NCBI RefSeq assembly: GCF_030269925.1
Contig: NC_085117.1
Coordinates: 11,780,731 to 11,844,730 of the forward strand
Length of the DNA stretch: 64,000 nt
Direction of reading: 5' to 3'
DNA from: Bombyx mori
Lineage: Eukaryota > Arthropoda > Insecta > Lepidoptera > Bombycidae
Shown: piece after piece, positions 1 through 24,110 of the stretch
How the letters are laid out: every line of letters begins with the position of its first letter
Numbering within the stretch: position 1 is the stretch's first letter
The notes under the pieces: model-generated
What the model was told of the DNA's origin: nothing
The model's input: the letters and a program-made list of their open reading frames with translations, nothing else
Databases searched by the model: none
Translations under genes and position numbers: made by a program

Positions 1-726
1 CTAGGTCCGGTTCTGCGTCATATGTACCGCTCCTTGTATCTGGCCTCCAGTAGCCTCCTTGAGTTGGTCCACCCAAAATAATCCACCTAAAAGTCCACCT
101 AAAATTAGATCCATACAGCCTATTCTTTTATATATAATGCATTTTATATGAAAAATTATATTATGAAAAAAAGTTGATTAATTTAATTAATATGAAACAT
201 GGCATGAAATGAAATTAAATGAGATGAAATGATATGGGATGAAATATAATCTCAGTAAAATGGTTTTGGCGGTAAAAAGGCCTCGTGTCACAGACTATAT
301 CCTTTTTCCCACATCTCGTGCGTTCCGGCTTACGCATAATAAAACGCCACATGGTGGACATTTACTGAAATTAAAATAAGACATGACTTAATGGTCTTAG
401 TTACCAGGTCATAAAATCCCATAAAAATCTATTTTGTTTTATCTGTCTCCACTTTTTATGTTTTTCAATGGACGAAATAGACAAGTTAAAGTAGATAAAC
501 GACGCGTACTTGACTTGGTGCGACTGAATATATTTAAGTTAGACACTTATAAACCAATGTTATTTTCTTAAAAGTCAAAATGATAAATAGTTATGACAGA
601 TTACTTAAATCGTAAAGCCTAAACCGTAAACTTCATCAATTACCATTTAATTTTATGGAGGTTACCATCTAACGTAGCGCAAATATAAACTTTTCAATAG
701 TATTTCGGGCTATCTCCAACTGCGAA
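1..726 (+). other. Upstream flank and probable promoter region of the CDYL-like gene
   Basis: No coding region is visible before the start codon at 727. Bases 170-419 are a transposon copy (listed separately). The probable core promoter and 5' UTR therefore lie in 420-726, which is AT-rich with no clear TATA box at a fixed distance. The context just before the ATG ends in CTGCGAAATGG, a good start context with A at -3 and G at +4. A transcription start in roughly 600-700 is an inference only. Confidence 0.4.
170..419 (+). mobile_element. Non-autonomous TIR element, family D, copy 1 (left end lost)
   Basis: The middle is rich in ATGAAATG and GGGATGAAAT words and carries the phrase AACATGGCATGAAAT. 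The same block recurs in the same orientation near 17050-17190 and 24000-24100. The right end, about 370-419, is the reverse complement of the left end of those copies (motif GGGATTTTATGACCTGGTAA), so the intact element has inverted ends of about 50 bases. The left terminus is missing here. It resembles a MITE; no transposase remnant is seen. Confidence 0.55.
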
Positions 727-3700
727 ATGGATGTCGTGGAAAACTCTGTGTGTTCTACTGTAGAAGATAACGAAAAGATTAAAAACACTAATACAGATAG
801 AGAAGAGATCGTCCAAACTTCGGGAGGATCTAATGTGTGTCAGAAAACGAACGGCGTCGCTGAGACCGACGAGTCCGCTGTAGATTGTTCAGTTCCTGCA
901 GAGGTTTTAGAAATCGCTGTGATTAACCCAGACATTGAAGTTCAATGTGAAAATAATCAAGATGAAGTCATTCCAGAGCCTGGCAATTCAGAATCAGTCA
1001 TCAATGACACAAGTGCTTCAGACATAATACCATGCGAATGTGATCCTGCACCAGTAGTAGCTGCTGCTATTCCTACAGATACAGATTCCAATGAAAATAA
1101 TGTTGAAAAGTCACTTTCTGAAGTACTGGATCAAGAAGTAGAGAGCACAGTTGAACTGGAGAGTGTGGTAGATATAGGCTCTGACAGGGTCGCTTTTGAG
1201 ACTGAGATCCTAGTTGAAGAAAATGTAAATGATTCAAATGAATCTAAGATTGATGAAATTGTTAAATTAAGACAGGGAACACCTGACCTTTTGAATGAAT
1301 TAGATCAAAATATTGAATTTAGTGAAGCATTACGCTCAACTGACATTACTGGAAATGGAGTCAATAATAATACTACACCTGTAGAAGAAGTATATAATAA
1401 AAAAGAGTTATTGGATATTTTGAAGGGTAATGATGCTGAAGAATGTAAACCTGTCATCACTCGTGTCAGTGTAGATAAATTGACTGAAACAGAAAAAGCC
1501 CTTCAACAACTGTCACGTCTTAAGAAGCAAAAAAAAACTAAAAGTAATGTGAAAGTATCAATCAGGTGCAAGAGTGAACGCAAAGAAATAGTTGCTAAAA
1601 AAGAACCAGAGGTAAAAAAAGAATACAGTATAGTCAAAGCCCTTGTTAAAGATTGGGATGATGAAGAACCACCCGAAGGTGAACAGTTAAATCAAATAAT
1701 AAAAGAGAATCAAAGTTTAGATGTGGAGCCCCAAGATATTGTAGTCATTGAGGAAGAGGAAACCAAACAAAACCAAACTGTGTTACGAACATCAGTTGAT
1801 TCTGCTGAAGAGACCACAAATCTTAATCCCAGCAAGAGTGGTGATGAAAATTCTGCACAACCTCAACGTAGACTAAGCAGAATCATTAAGAAAAAAGTTA
1901 TTTTTGATCCTGACAATCCAGACACATTTACAAAAGTTAAATCATTATCTAAAAACAAAGAATTGTCAGCTGATAAAGATCAAATTGTTGTTAAAAAACC
2001 GAAAATGGATATTGTATACTCTAGACCAAAGTCTAAATCTCCAGTTTCTAAAATGCAATGGAAAAAGCCATCTTCTAAAAATAGCAAACAATGTAAGAGG
2101 CTGTCAGAAGTTGATAAATTATTAATGGATGAAGGTGCAGTTAACATGATTTATCAACTGACTCCTGAAGCACCTAAAGGCAAAAAAAACATGAAAACAA
2201 AAGCAGAATTCATTAAGAAAATACAGAGTACTACTCCTGACTCTAAGGAAATGAAGTTTAGAGAAAGAAAAAAAGAATTGAAAGGAGAAGTAGGTGAAGC
2301 CAAGAAGATATTAGGTGGCAAATATAGGAGTTCAATCGGCAGTTCAGTCAAATCTCCTTCAATGAATGAAGATTTTGAAGCACACAGTGCTGACGATTCC
2401 ATTATTTATCGCCGACACTCATCTAGCTCTTACTCAAGTTCGTGTATGAGCCCTCGGAGACTTAGTGACGTTGAGGGAAGTGTTATACAAGTTACAACAA
2501 GCCATTCAATGCTGCAACACACTGAAACTGAGACGCAACCAAATAATGATGCAGAAAGCAAAAACTCTGTCTCTGAACCATTCTTAGAAGATCAAAATGT
2601 CATTCCAAAACAAATAAATAAAGATGATTGTTTGTCAATTAAAGAAAAACTAAATACCAAATTGTCCCTTGCTTTGAATAAGAGAAAAAGAGAAATTGTT
2701 AAAACGGAGAAACCGAGTAAACAAAGAAAAACTATAAAAAGTCAAGAGAAAGTCATAAACAGGGAAATAGTCCATAGCTTTAAGTATGTCTCTGTTCAAA
2801 TTGATCAGAGATTTGGTGAAATATGTATCCTTGATTCCGGGACCAATTTTAATATAGAGGTAAACATTTATCATAGACTACTTTATATATATATAAACCT
2901 TAATATGAAATTCGCTATATAATTTGCCCTTCCTTTCTAATAACAAAAATACATTAAAATCTAATATGTTTTATGAAAGTCCTTGAAAGGCTTGTAGAGA
3001 GTATTAAGCAGTAGGCAGCGGCTTGGCTTTGCCCCTGGCATTGCTGAAGTCCATGGGCGACGGTAACCACTCACCATTCGGTGGGCCGTATGCTTGTCTG
3101 CCTACAAAGGCAATAAAAAAAAAATTTATTGTTGGCATCACATGCAATGTCACAAAAATAAATCAACCTTGGTGTTTTTAGCAGTCTTGTTTGACAATAT
3201 AACTGACATTCATGGGTGATGTTAACCACTCACAATCAGATGGGCTCTGAACTTACAGGCTTTGAACATATGCAAATCTTCATTAAAATGTCAACAATAG
3301 CAGGAGACTACGGGAATTTGAAAAATAAAATTATTTACTTTTTATATAGTGAATATTGTTTTGCCTTATGTTTGGGTACTATGTTAGTGATGTTGTAACC
3401 TAACTTTCTCCATATTGTCGCTGTGAAACCAATATCTGCTATGCGCAAATCTCTATTTTGAATAAAGAAGTAAAAACATTTTCATATAAAATTTTATATG
3501 AAAGTGAATTTTTAAGAACTATATCAAATGAAAGCTATAGATAAATATGAATACAGTTTTTATATATGATAGAGGAACTATACGAAAAGGTCAAAAAGTA
3601 CACAGCAGATTTTGGTTTGACAACGACGATATGTTGATTTAACAATAATTTCATTTTATAAAATAATTTCACATTGAACCTGGTATACGTTTACTTTTTC

Positions 3701-6700
3701 AGGTAATAAAAGAAATAGAGAAAGCTTTATTGTTTTTAGATTCCAGAGAAGATATATCTGTAACATTGTTATTGTCCACTAGTGGACAGATGTGCCTAAA
3801 CTTAGATTTAAACCTTCTATTAACTAAGAGTCTTGATGACAGAACTAATGATGCTCATGAAATTGCTGAAACTATCAGGTAAAATTTCATTTAATCAGTA
3901 ACAAATTTTCAAAAACATTTACTTCAACGCAGATTGTTTTGAAACACCTACATTAAATTTTAAAATGTATTGGATCACTAGTGAGACTTTTGATTACCTT
4001 ATAATCTTTCTTCAAGGAGAACCTATATCATAAATTTTAAATTCTAATTACTACCGATCACTTGATAATACATATTTTTATAATTTCTTCCCCTATTGGC
4101 ATATTTGTGTGCTTGCTATAAGAATATTAATGAGGATATATTTTACAGATAGATTATAGTTCATAAAAAAAAGTCTGACATTAATATATTACCTTTTAAT
4201 TTGCTACCAAGCTCCAACCCACCTAGTTGTATAAAGTTACCCGGAACATTTGTTAAGTCACCACATCAGAACCTCTAGATATGTAAAGGCCAATTAAAAT
4301 AATCATAATACATAATTCCTCCTCCCTGAGTCACATTCCTCATGTCTTGAGGATTGTGCCCGCCTTCCATTATCCTTCTCTGGATGATGTTTCACCATGT
4401 TCCTCTGTTCTCAGTGGTGTTAATAATTACATGACTAAAAATGGACAAGACAATGATTAGGCTAATTAGGGTTCATGCTTAATATTAAATATCATACTTT
4501 GATATAAAATTATTATATTGTATTTGTTAATTACAGAAACAAATTAATAAAAGTATGGTACATTATAAAATAGGTGGAAACATTTTTTTCCTGCTTGGCA
4601 GGTTACCATTAATGGTTAGATGAACAGTCAACCTTTAAATTATATCTAATCTATAAAATATAACTCGCATATTCATATCCATAATCCTAATTATTTCTAT
4701 GTCTTTAGTAAAATTTTTTTTTCAGATCCTTACTGTGTACAATTCTGAACCACACAAAATTGTTGTGCACAGCTGTAGAGAGGGGATGCACTGGCCTTGG
4801 TTTCACATTAGTGGCATTAAGTGACATCACTTTTGCCTCTGAATTTGCTACTTTTGCACTAAGTAATGCCGAGAAAAATGCAGAATATAGTTTGACACCT
4901 GGTATCGCTATACTTAGTTATTTATTACCACAACCATTGGTAAGTTTTTAATAATATTGAATATAATCAAAATACAAACTATAAATTAAAAGAAATCGTT
5001 ATAAATTATTAATTTCAATTTGACATGTCAAATTGGTGTACCATACAATAATAATACATTATATATGTTATTGAATTTTTAAATATTATTACAGCTCAAC
5101 AATATTGTACTATTTGGGAGACAACTGTCTGCAACAGCAGCTGTGCAGAGTGGCCTTATTAGTCATTGCCTCTGGCCGGCAAGCTTTATAGAACAGCTAC
5201 GAGTTGTCATAAAAGATATAGCTGCTCAACCTGCCCAAGTGAGTATTTAATAGTCTTCATAACTAGAATCATTTGCTATTTGTGTACAGTGAGCCTTCCA
5301 TCCCTTTCCTATGTATAATAATTCTGTTATCTGTGTGTAAGCTACTCCGCCTTCATGAATGCAAATGTGTCCTTTAGGACATAGACATGACTGATATAAT
5401 GTATAAAGATTGAGATTTACATGTCCGCATTGTTCATCGGTCATGCATAATGGTAAAGAAGAACACTGAAAAATGTATTCATTATCATAGTTAGACTGCA
5501 GTTTCCAATAGTTTGGTTCAGGACAGCGACAAGAAAATATGATTTTCGGTGGTTCTAGGTGTATATTCCTGTGATGTAATTCTTCTAATTCGTCAGGGTT
5601 CATACGTTCGTGTGTTGTCATCACAGTAAGTGCTTTTGCGTTGTTGGAGCACTGTGGCCAGCTTGTTACCGGTTGGCAAAACTGAAAGCAATTCATAATA
5701 ATTGTTAGTCATGTTAGTCTAACATAATAAATATTTGTTTGTGCTGCTCTTAAAATCACAGATTCGCGTATGGAAAAACTGACCAAATTTATTTGTATTT
5801 AGATTTAGTAATTCTTTTTCCTCTCTAAGCACCTGTCATTTTTGGAAATACTTTGACATTGGCAAAGGCGTTGGAGCCAAATTATTAAAAAAAAAAAAAT
5901 TGTTATTCAAGAATTTTATATAGATTAGTTTAAGAGAATAAAATGTTTTGTTTTATTGTATTTGATGAATAGACCTGTAGATAAGCTCGGTTGTTGATTG
6001 CAATCCGTCTGTTATGTTTTGCGGGAGAGTCGCACCGCAGCCGGCGTGCGCAGCGACAGAGCCGCACGAGCGCGCTCGCACGCCAGTAGCGCGGGATCAA
6101 AGCCGAGCACGCCTGTCGAGGCTCGCAAAACGGGAGACTCCTCTCGCTCTCTTCCTGTTACAATTGCTGTTTATTGTTGCCAGCTTCGACAAAATTACAC
6201 AATTTGATTGGAATGACTATTAAATTCTATTCTATATCGTTAATTTTAAATACTTTGAAATTAATTTGGTCAGACATGTGCGAATCTATCTATCTAAGCA
6301 TATGATTGTTCACCGTATTCAGCATAGAAATTTTGTAACTTCAAGAAAGAATGATTGATCAGATTATCTTAGAAAAGCAGATTCAAATTCTTAATTAAAT
6401 TATTGTCAATATTTTTGGAAAAGTTGCAAAGAAACAGATACAGTTAGATAAGTTGATCAACTTTCATACCTAACAATAAGTACTTACCAAGCCATAATAA
6501 TATAAAATAACCTCGTCGGTTTCATTCTCAATGCAGATATATGAATTTAATAAAGTTAACAAAATAACATAGAACCACATGACGTTCCTATAACTTATTT
6601 ATTATTGTAGTGTCTGTCAGTTCTCTCGGATGTTTATAATAAGGTCATAACCTATGCTGATAAGATACGCTATAAGTATTCTAGAAATGACAAAATCAAG

Positions 6701-7561
6701 TTAAACTGATTCAAATGTTAATGTTCATTTTGTTAAAGTGTCGCCTGGTATGAGTAAAGAATGGCCTTAAATATTTGAATTTTAATAGCATTGATAGACA
6801 ACGCACTTGGTGTTAAATGGTTAAATGTTAAATGTTAAATTTTTTTTTTTAGGCAGACAATTCTAACCAGCGATGTGGTCCGCATTGCCGTCGTCGCTGT
6901 TGTCGCCGAACATACTGTGGAAGAGCAACTCGGTCGGCGGTGTATCGCGTTCCGACCCGGCATGCTGGTTCTGGCCCAGCGGGGTATCCCGGAACACCGT
7001 ACCGCGTCGTTAGTCGTCGACTATCGCCTCGACACCCGTCGGTTGGGCATGCTAGGGGTAGCGCCGCGAGTCTGGTTGTAGTGTTGACCGCGGGAACTTC
7101 CTTACTCTGACCGGGTTCTGACCCCGGGCCGAGATCGGACATTAGGTGTAAGAGTGCAGGGGAGTCGTTTAGTGTAGTAGGGCCCCAAAATATCCTTGGG
7201 CCCGCGGTCTGCTCCCAACATCGGCAGATCGTCAAGTCCCACATACCCCGCGCGCCCCCTAGGTGCGGGGACCTCGTCGGAGGTCCGGTCCCGACCCGAA
7301 AAAAAAAGACAATTTTAACCACCGTTATCCACTAAGAGCTTCTATTGCAGTGATTTAAAATTACAAAATACAAGAATATTTAGAGAAACTATGTATTATA
7401 ATATTTTTTTCTTTCTATTACAGGACGTTTTACTAAAAAAGCAACTTTTAACCCTGAAGAAGACCGAATCAATGGATTCAATTAAGTCCAGCCTTGAAAA
7501 AGAAAAAGATATGTTTGTTAAATACTGGACCACCGTTGAGAGAAATGACGAATCCCATTAA
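727..7561 (+). CDS. CDYL-like nuclear protein with C-terminal crotonase domain
   Basis: Five coding exons join in frame: 727-2859, 3703-3878, 4726-4939, 5095-5238 and 7424-7561, giving 934 residues. Residues 1 to about 680 are low-complexity: acidic at first, then Lys/Arg/Ser-rich with several likely nuclear localisation stretches (for example RIIKKK and KKPKM). From about residue 681 the protein reads as an enoyl-CoA hydratase/isomerase (crotonase) fold: a FGEICIL first strand, the oxyanion-type segment GCTGLGFTLVALSDITFAS (790-808), the FGRQLSATAAVQSGLIS region, and a helical tail. The order matches chromodomain-Y-like corepressors, whose crotonase domain binds CoA but has lost ordinary hydratase catalysis. 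I see no chromodomain, so the reader activity of vertebrate CDYL may be absent. Exon 1 is unusually long (2.1 kb) and its frame runs past the donor to 2922. Alternatives are a divergent ECI2-like protein. The last intron hosts an antisense gene. Confidence 0.8.
3010..3123 (+). repeat. LINE-tail repeat, family C
   Basis: A block of the type GTAGGCAGCGGCTTGGCT...GGTAACCACTCACCAT..GGTGGGCCGTATGC...CAATAAAA with a poly(A) end, in intron 1 of the CDYL-like gene. A near-identical block lies at 20333-20453 and fragments lie at 26318-26380 and 38719-38765. A short degenerate second piece (ACCACTCACAATCAGATGGGC) sits at about 3206-3250. The constant A-rich 3' end suggests the 3' tail of a non-LTR retrotransposon. 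Confidence 0.6.
3411..3633 (+). mobile_element. Short TIR element (MITE), family G, copy 1
   Basis: About 223 bases with imperfect inverted ends of about 40 bases: the left end starts CATATTGTCGCTGTGAAACC, and the reverse complement of the right end reads CATATCGTCGTTGTCAAACC. A second copy in the opposite orientation is at 13934-14403, inside an XPB intron. The interior has no ORF. It lies in intron 1 of the CDYL-like gene. The superfamily is not determined because a target duplication is not clear. Confidence 0.6.
5247..6580 (-). CDS. Nested secreted cysteine-rich protein (scoloptoxin-11-like family?)
   Basis: Two exons on the minus strand join in phase 0: 6580-6488 (31 codons) and 5681-5247 (144 codons plus stop), giving 175 residues. 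The donor is GGCTTG|GTAAGTA and the acceptor is GCTTTCAG|TTTTGC. Exon 1 encodes MWFYVILLTLLNSYIC, a clear signal peptide, so the product should be secreted. Outside the signal there are 11 cysteines (33, 42, 82, 84, 104, 110, 116, 130, 132, 138, 163) with a CRCP motif and a CLCPKGHIC motif. The layout resembles insect proteins annotated as U-scoloptoxin(11)-like. That is a family resemblance only; insect members are not known venoms, and an odd cysteine count leaves one unpaired. The whole gene sits inside the last intron of the CDYL-like gene, antisense to it, and its stop is only 8 bases from the upstream host exon. No AATAAA was found directly after the stop. Confidence 0.65.
6851..7303 (-). 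mobile_element. 3' end of a non-LTR retrotransposon (R1-like clade?)
   Basis: A GC-rich island in AT-rich DNA. Read on the minus strand it ends in a run of A (the T-run at 6841-6850), as expected of a LINE 3' terminus. It shares stretches such as GACCGCGGGCCCAAGGAT and the peptide-like string PGSEPG..VPAVN.TTR with a second copy at 44397-44765. No reverse transcriptase motif is present, so this is the 3' UTR or extreme C-terminal part of a 5'-truncated copy. It lies in the last intron of the CDYL-like gene, upstream of the nested gene's start. Clade assignment (R1/TRAS/SART type) is a guess from GC content. Confidence 0.5.
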
Positions 7562-7646
7562 ATCCACATTGTATTTGAATCATAACAGTTACATTTTTTT
7601 AAATTATTATCATTATCATAAAATCTGGTAACAAAAAAAAAACGAC

Positions 7647-7652
7647 AATAAA
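7647..7652 (+). terminator. Poly(A) signal of the CDYL-like gene
   Basis: AATAAA, 85 bases after the TAA stop at 7559-7561, in the motif GACAATAAATTAG. It is the first canonical hexamer downstream and gives a plausible short 3' UTR. Confidence 0.6.
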
Positions 7653-9595
7653 TTAGAAATCATATAATGACAACACATACACAATAGATTACGTAGATCT
7701 TGATCTCGTATTTCATTTATTTTTGCAAATTATGTGTTTTATTCTATGAAGAACCGAACTTTTTTTCGTAATACGTTTGATGAAATGTTCATGTCATTAA
7801 ATTAAATCTAAGTCTTTGAAGTTTGCATAATGCACGTACATATATGGTCACTATTGTGAAGTGTTCCTGGTGTGAGTAACTGCGTCGTTATAATCGAATT
7901 TCATATAGAACGCTATCGACTAGTGTTTATTAAAATTAATTTTGTGGTTTACATACGGATAAAATAAAATAAAATGTTAACTAATTTGACTGACTGACTT
8001 CAAAATTACAGGCGAACATTGTGTTGCCTTTTGTTATACTATTTTTATTGCGTAGATATTACTTAAATGTCTTTAATAATAACTATAATATCGATGTGTT
8101 TTCATATTGTGAAACTGATTTCGATTGATGTTAGGCGTAGTTAGTTCTCGACTATGTAATGTTATAGATGAAATTGTTTATGTATTTGTTTTATATTAAA
8201 TGAGTTTATGTTTAGTTGTAATTCTAATTCTGTACACATAGCCAAAGTATTGGGGTAATGGCCACATGTTAAAAGTATGATAAAAATGACAAGGTCGCAG
8301 GTTTCTGAAAGAATATTAAATGGTGGTTTATTAGCAATTAAAATCAATTACGAAACACGTTCATTCCCATTGTGTTAACTTTTATCTCTTTCAAAGAACC
8401 TTATTAATAATTACGCTAAGAAAATAGATTTATTTAGCCCTAAAAACATTAATGTTTTAAGTTAACTGTAAGTCGAGGAATAAACAATTCCCATTCTGTT
8501 TGAAATAAAGTGCCTTTGAGAATAAACTCCTCACTCTGGTTTTAGTGTATAAGACCCATATTATTTAAAAGTAGGAATACGTTTCTTTAATACATTCGAC
8601 TCTAACAAGTGTAATAAAGTTTCAGGAAAACCAAAGTAGAGCATATTTATATATTTTTGTTGTAAACGTTCTGTACTCTCTTCTCATCTACTCTCTTATA
8701 CTTTTCTGATATTGGAAAAAATGTATTGGGATTAAATAAACGTTCTCCAATGTATTTCCCTTTGTGATATATTTTCATTGGTATTTGGTATGCAAAATGG
8801 CCTAATCTACGTTGGATAATTATCGTTAACGTCAGCCGTTATTATATGACAGTAAATAGACGAATAAAAATTGATCCATTTAATGATTACGATGCGATTT
8901 TGCGCATAGCGCACTCAATATATTTTCGTTTATGGTCTTAGATTATTAGTTATTTTCTGTGACATTGGAGAGAGTAGGGTCACAATTCACCCTTGATGCG
9001 GTACAAAATCATTGCCTTAAACGAGAATACATAGATGGAAGAAATAATTATATTGGAAACTGAGTAACATTTTGTCAACTCTGCTAACACAAGTACACTG
9101 TATTACTACTATTATTATTACACATTATTACTATACACTATTTTTATCTCGACGAAAATATATCTCTGTTTAGCCATAAATCAAAGATGAATATATTGTT
9201 AGTATATGTATACAAAACTTAAATTTTAATGGATACGAAAATAATTCATCATATCTCACAATGTGAATATGTAGGTATATAATAAAGAATATATTGTACA
9301 CAACTTTCCAAATGTTTTGCTGTTCATCCTTTCAATTTCGATTTTACTTTATGAAAAAAAAACTTGACGTTACTTTTTTATTTTAGAACTCCACGGTATG
9401 AATACTTGTTACACCAATGGCCGTTTTGGGGTTAAGCCGTTACCGGAACTCATAAATTCAATGTGAATGTCGCTATCCACTTTGAGAAATGAGGTCTAAG
9501 TTTGAAGTTTGATTGTATATTATAAATATACACATTTACGTTTCCTGCATTACTTGTTAAATTTATTTTCGGTGTATGATGTATCTGATGTATCG
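7653..9595. other. Intergenic, no gene seen
   Basis: About 1.9 kb of AT-rich DNA between the CDYL-like gene (plus) and CTF8 (minus), which converge here. All open frames are short and without recognisable similarity. Further AATAAA words occur, so alternative longer 3' ends are possible. No repeat family that I recognise is present. Confidence 0.5.
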
Positions 9596-9599
9596 TTAA

Positions 9600-9830
9600 T
9601 ATCGAAGTTTGAAGTTTGCCACTGTAAGCGGACGAGCAAGCGGCCCTCGGGGCTATTTGACACCGTAATTCCCGAATTACAGGTGAAGAAGTAACGGCAG
9701 TGACACGGACACGTCGCTGTAATTATTTGTATCGTACCGTGGTACAAATTACCGGGAATCGAACCAGGACTTTTGGTACAGTAGCTAGTCACTAACCAAT
9801 AGACTAGCTTCGCGATTGATCGTGTACTGT
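9600..9830 (-). mobile_element. tRNA-derived SINE, minus orientation
   Basis: The minus strand shows a tRNA-like head with an internal pol III promoter: a perfect B box GGTTCGATTCC at 9765-9755 and an A-box-like TTGGTTAGTGAC upstream at about 9800. The body, with CGTGTCACTGCCGTTACTTC, does not fold as a tRNA. It lies about 70 bases downstream of the CTF8 poly(A) signal. It is a different SINE from the GTCGTCGTGGCC-headed family at 17671. Confidence 0.5.
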
Positions 9831-9897
9831 GTGGTCACTATACTCCAATAAGTCGATGGTTAAGATAATTAAAAAAAATATATATTATATACAAATT

Positions 9898-9903
9898 TTT
9901 ATT
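9898..9903 (-). terminator. Poly(A) signal overlapping the CTF8 stop codon
   Basis: On the minus strand the stop codon TGA (9905-9903) runs straight into ATAAA, so the hexamer AATAAA occupies 9903-9898 and shares its first A with the stop codon. It is the first candidate hexamer. If used, cleavage 10-30 bases on leaves a 3' UTR of only about 15-35 bases. Confidence 0.6.
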
Positions 9904-10320
9904 CAAACATTTTCAGATACATTACAAATAATAGGTTTAGGTCTAGATTTGAACAATAACTTCTTCTTAACAACAGCCTTCACTTCATACTTAATTTCAT
10001 CTCCCAAGTTCGTTTTTTGTATGACGGCCATGGGTTGCTCGAGCTTTACTTCCTTGCCGTTCAGGACGTGATGACCGAGCACTAACACGGGATGTCGGTT
10101 TCTGTTATAGTAATGGAGGTCGCCCACGACGGTGGCGCACGTTGGATTCTCGTTTTTCATCTGCACGAGTCCCTGCAGTTCTATTATAGCCCACTCCGGA
10201 ACGCCGCCTTCCACATTTTTACTGAAAAACGAGAATTTACTTGTGAAATCGTGAACTGTTTAATGATAAAGGTAATGGAGCGACGAGGTGAAAATAAAAC
10301 AGATAAGACATTTGCAGCAT
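9903..10320 (-). CDS. CHTF8: CTF8, subunit of the CTF18-RFC clamp loader
   Basis: The main exon, 10221-9903, follows acceptor TTTTTCAG and encodes residues that align with the whole CTF8 core: GVPEWAIIELQG, a GDLHY motif, a VLGHHVLNGKEVKLEQP motif, and the C-terminal LLFKSRPKPII signature. CTF8 forms a trimer with CTF18 and DCC1 on a PCNA loader needed for sister-chromatid cohesion. The exon needs two carried-in bases. The best first exon I can find is 10320-10310 (ATGCTGCAAAT, donor GTCTTA), giving an MLQI start that matches the MVQI start of human CTF8 and an 88-base intron. The donor is weak, so exon 1 is tentative while exon 2 is secure. The product is then 109 residues (human about 121). 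The start is 168 bases past the XPB stop, on the same strand. Confidence 0.85.
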
Positions 10321-10488
10321 TTTAATTTTTAAGTTCGACTGATTTTAACAAAAAAACCTGTAAAGAAAGAGGAAAGTTCTGATAAGTAACGTAGCATACA
10401 ATTGGGAAACAAACATGGCGGTGATCATCATTTCGGATACCTTTAAAGAAGGCGAGAGGTGAGGGCACAGATAAAGTACCGAGAGGGT

Positions 10489-23513
<13,025 letters not shown>

Positions 23514-23913
23514 TTTGGTAGAATAGATTTATTTTTCTCGCCAATCACAATTAACTGTATTTGTATGTACTATTATTCTGTTTTATAATCAACTATATGT
23601 CTGCAAAAAATTGTTATTGTAACATTATCTCACTCGTGTTTACTTAAGAATTTTACTTTTAGATGAGAATGTATCTTTTTTTATCAGAAATACTTACTCA
23701 ATTTTTCTGTGAATGTTTGACGCACTATGTATTTGTTGTTAAAGTTCCTTAGCTTATGCAAGGTTAATAAGGTTACCCATCCAAACATTTCAATTAATTA
23801 AATACCTATCTTTGAAAGTACCCTATTAAAAATTTACTTTGAAAACATCAGATTATATTTTAAAAAATCCTAAGTGTTCTATGTTAAAAATCCAAAACAT
23901 GCTTTTCTTTAGG

Positions 23914-24110
23914 GATTTTATGACCTGGTAACGAAGACCTTTAGGTCAAGTCTTATTTTAATTTTAATGAAAACTTGTTTTATATGAAAATTGATATTAT
24001 AAAATGAAATGAAGTTCATTAATATGAAACATGGCATGAAATAAAAACGAAATGAAATGAGATGAGATGGGATGAAATACAATCTGAGTAAAATGGTGGT
24101 CATTTACGGA
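23914..24110 (+). mobile_element. TIR element family D, copy 3
   Basis: The left end GGGATTTTATGACCTGGTAA at 23914, then the ATGAAACATGGCATGAAAT and GGGATGAAAT block. The right end is missing. It lies about 400 bases upstream of the XPB start, so it may touch the XPB promoter region. Confidence 0.55.

Noticed and set aside
4320..4440. Possible repeat scrap (CATTCCTCATGTCTTGAGGA, TCTCTGGATGATG) in CDYL-like intron 2
   Set aside because: It feels like a lepidopteran dispersed sequence but there is no second copy in the window to support it.
6000..6223. GC-rich patch with two overlapping 69-codon frames in the host intron
   Set aside because: Both frames are compositional, lie in the nested gene's intron and have no splice support.
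10415..10459. Plus-strand ATG in good context (MAVIIISDTFKEGE) followed by an AG|GTGAGG donor
   Set aside because: It lies antisense within the short gap between XPB and CTF8, with no plus-strand partner exon; the strong look appears to be chance.
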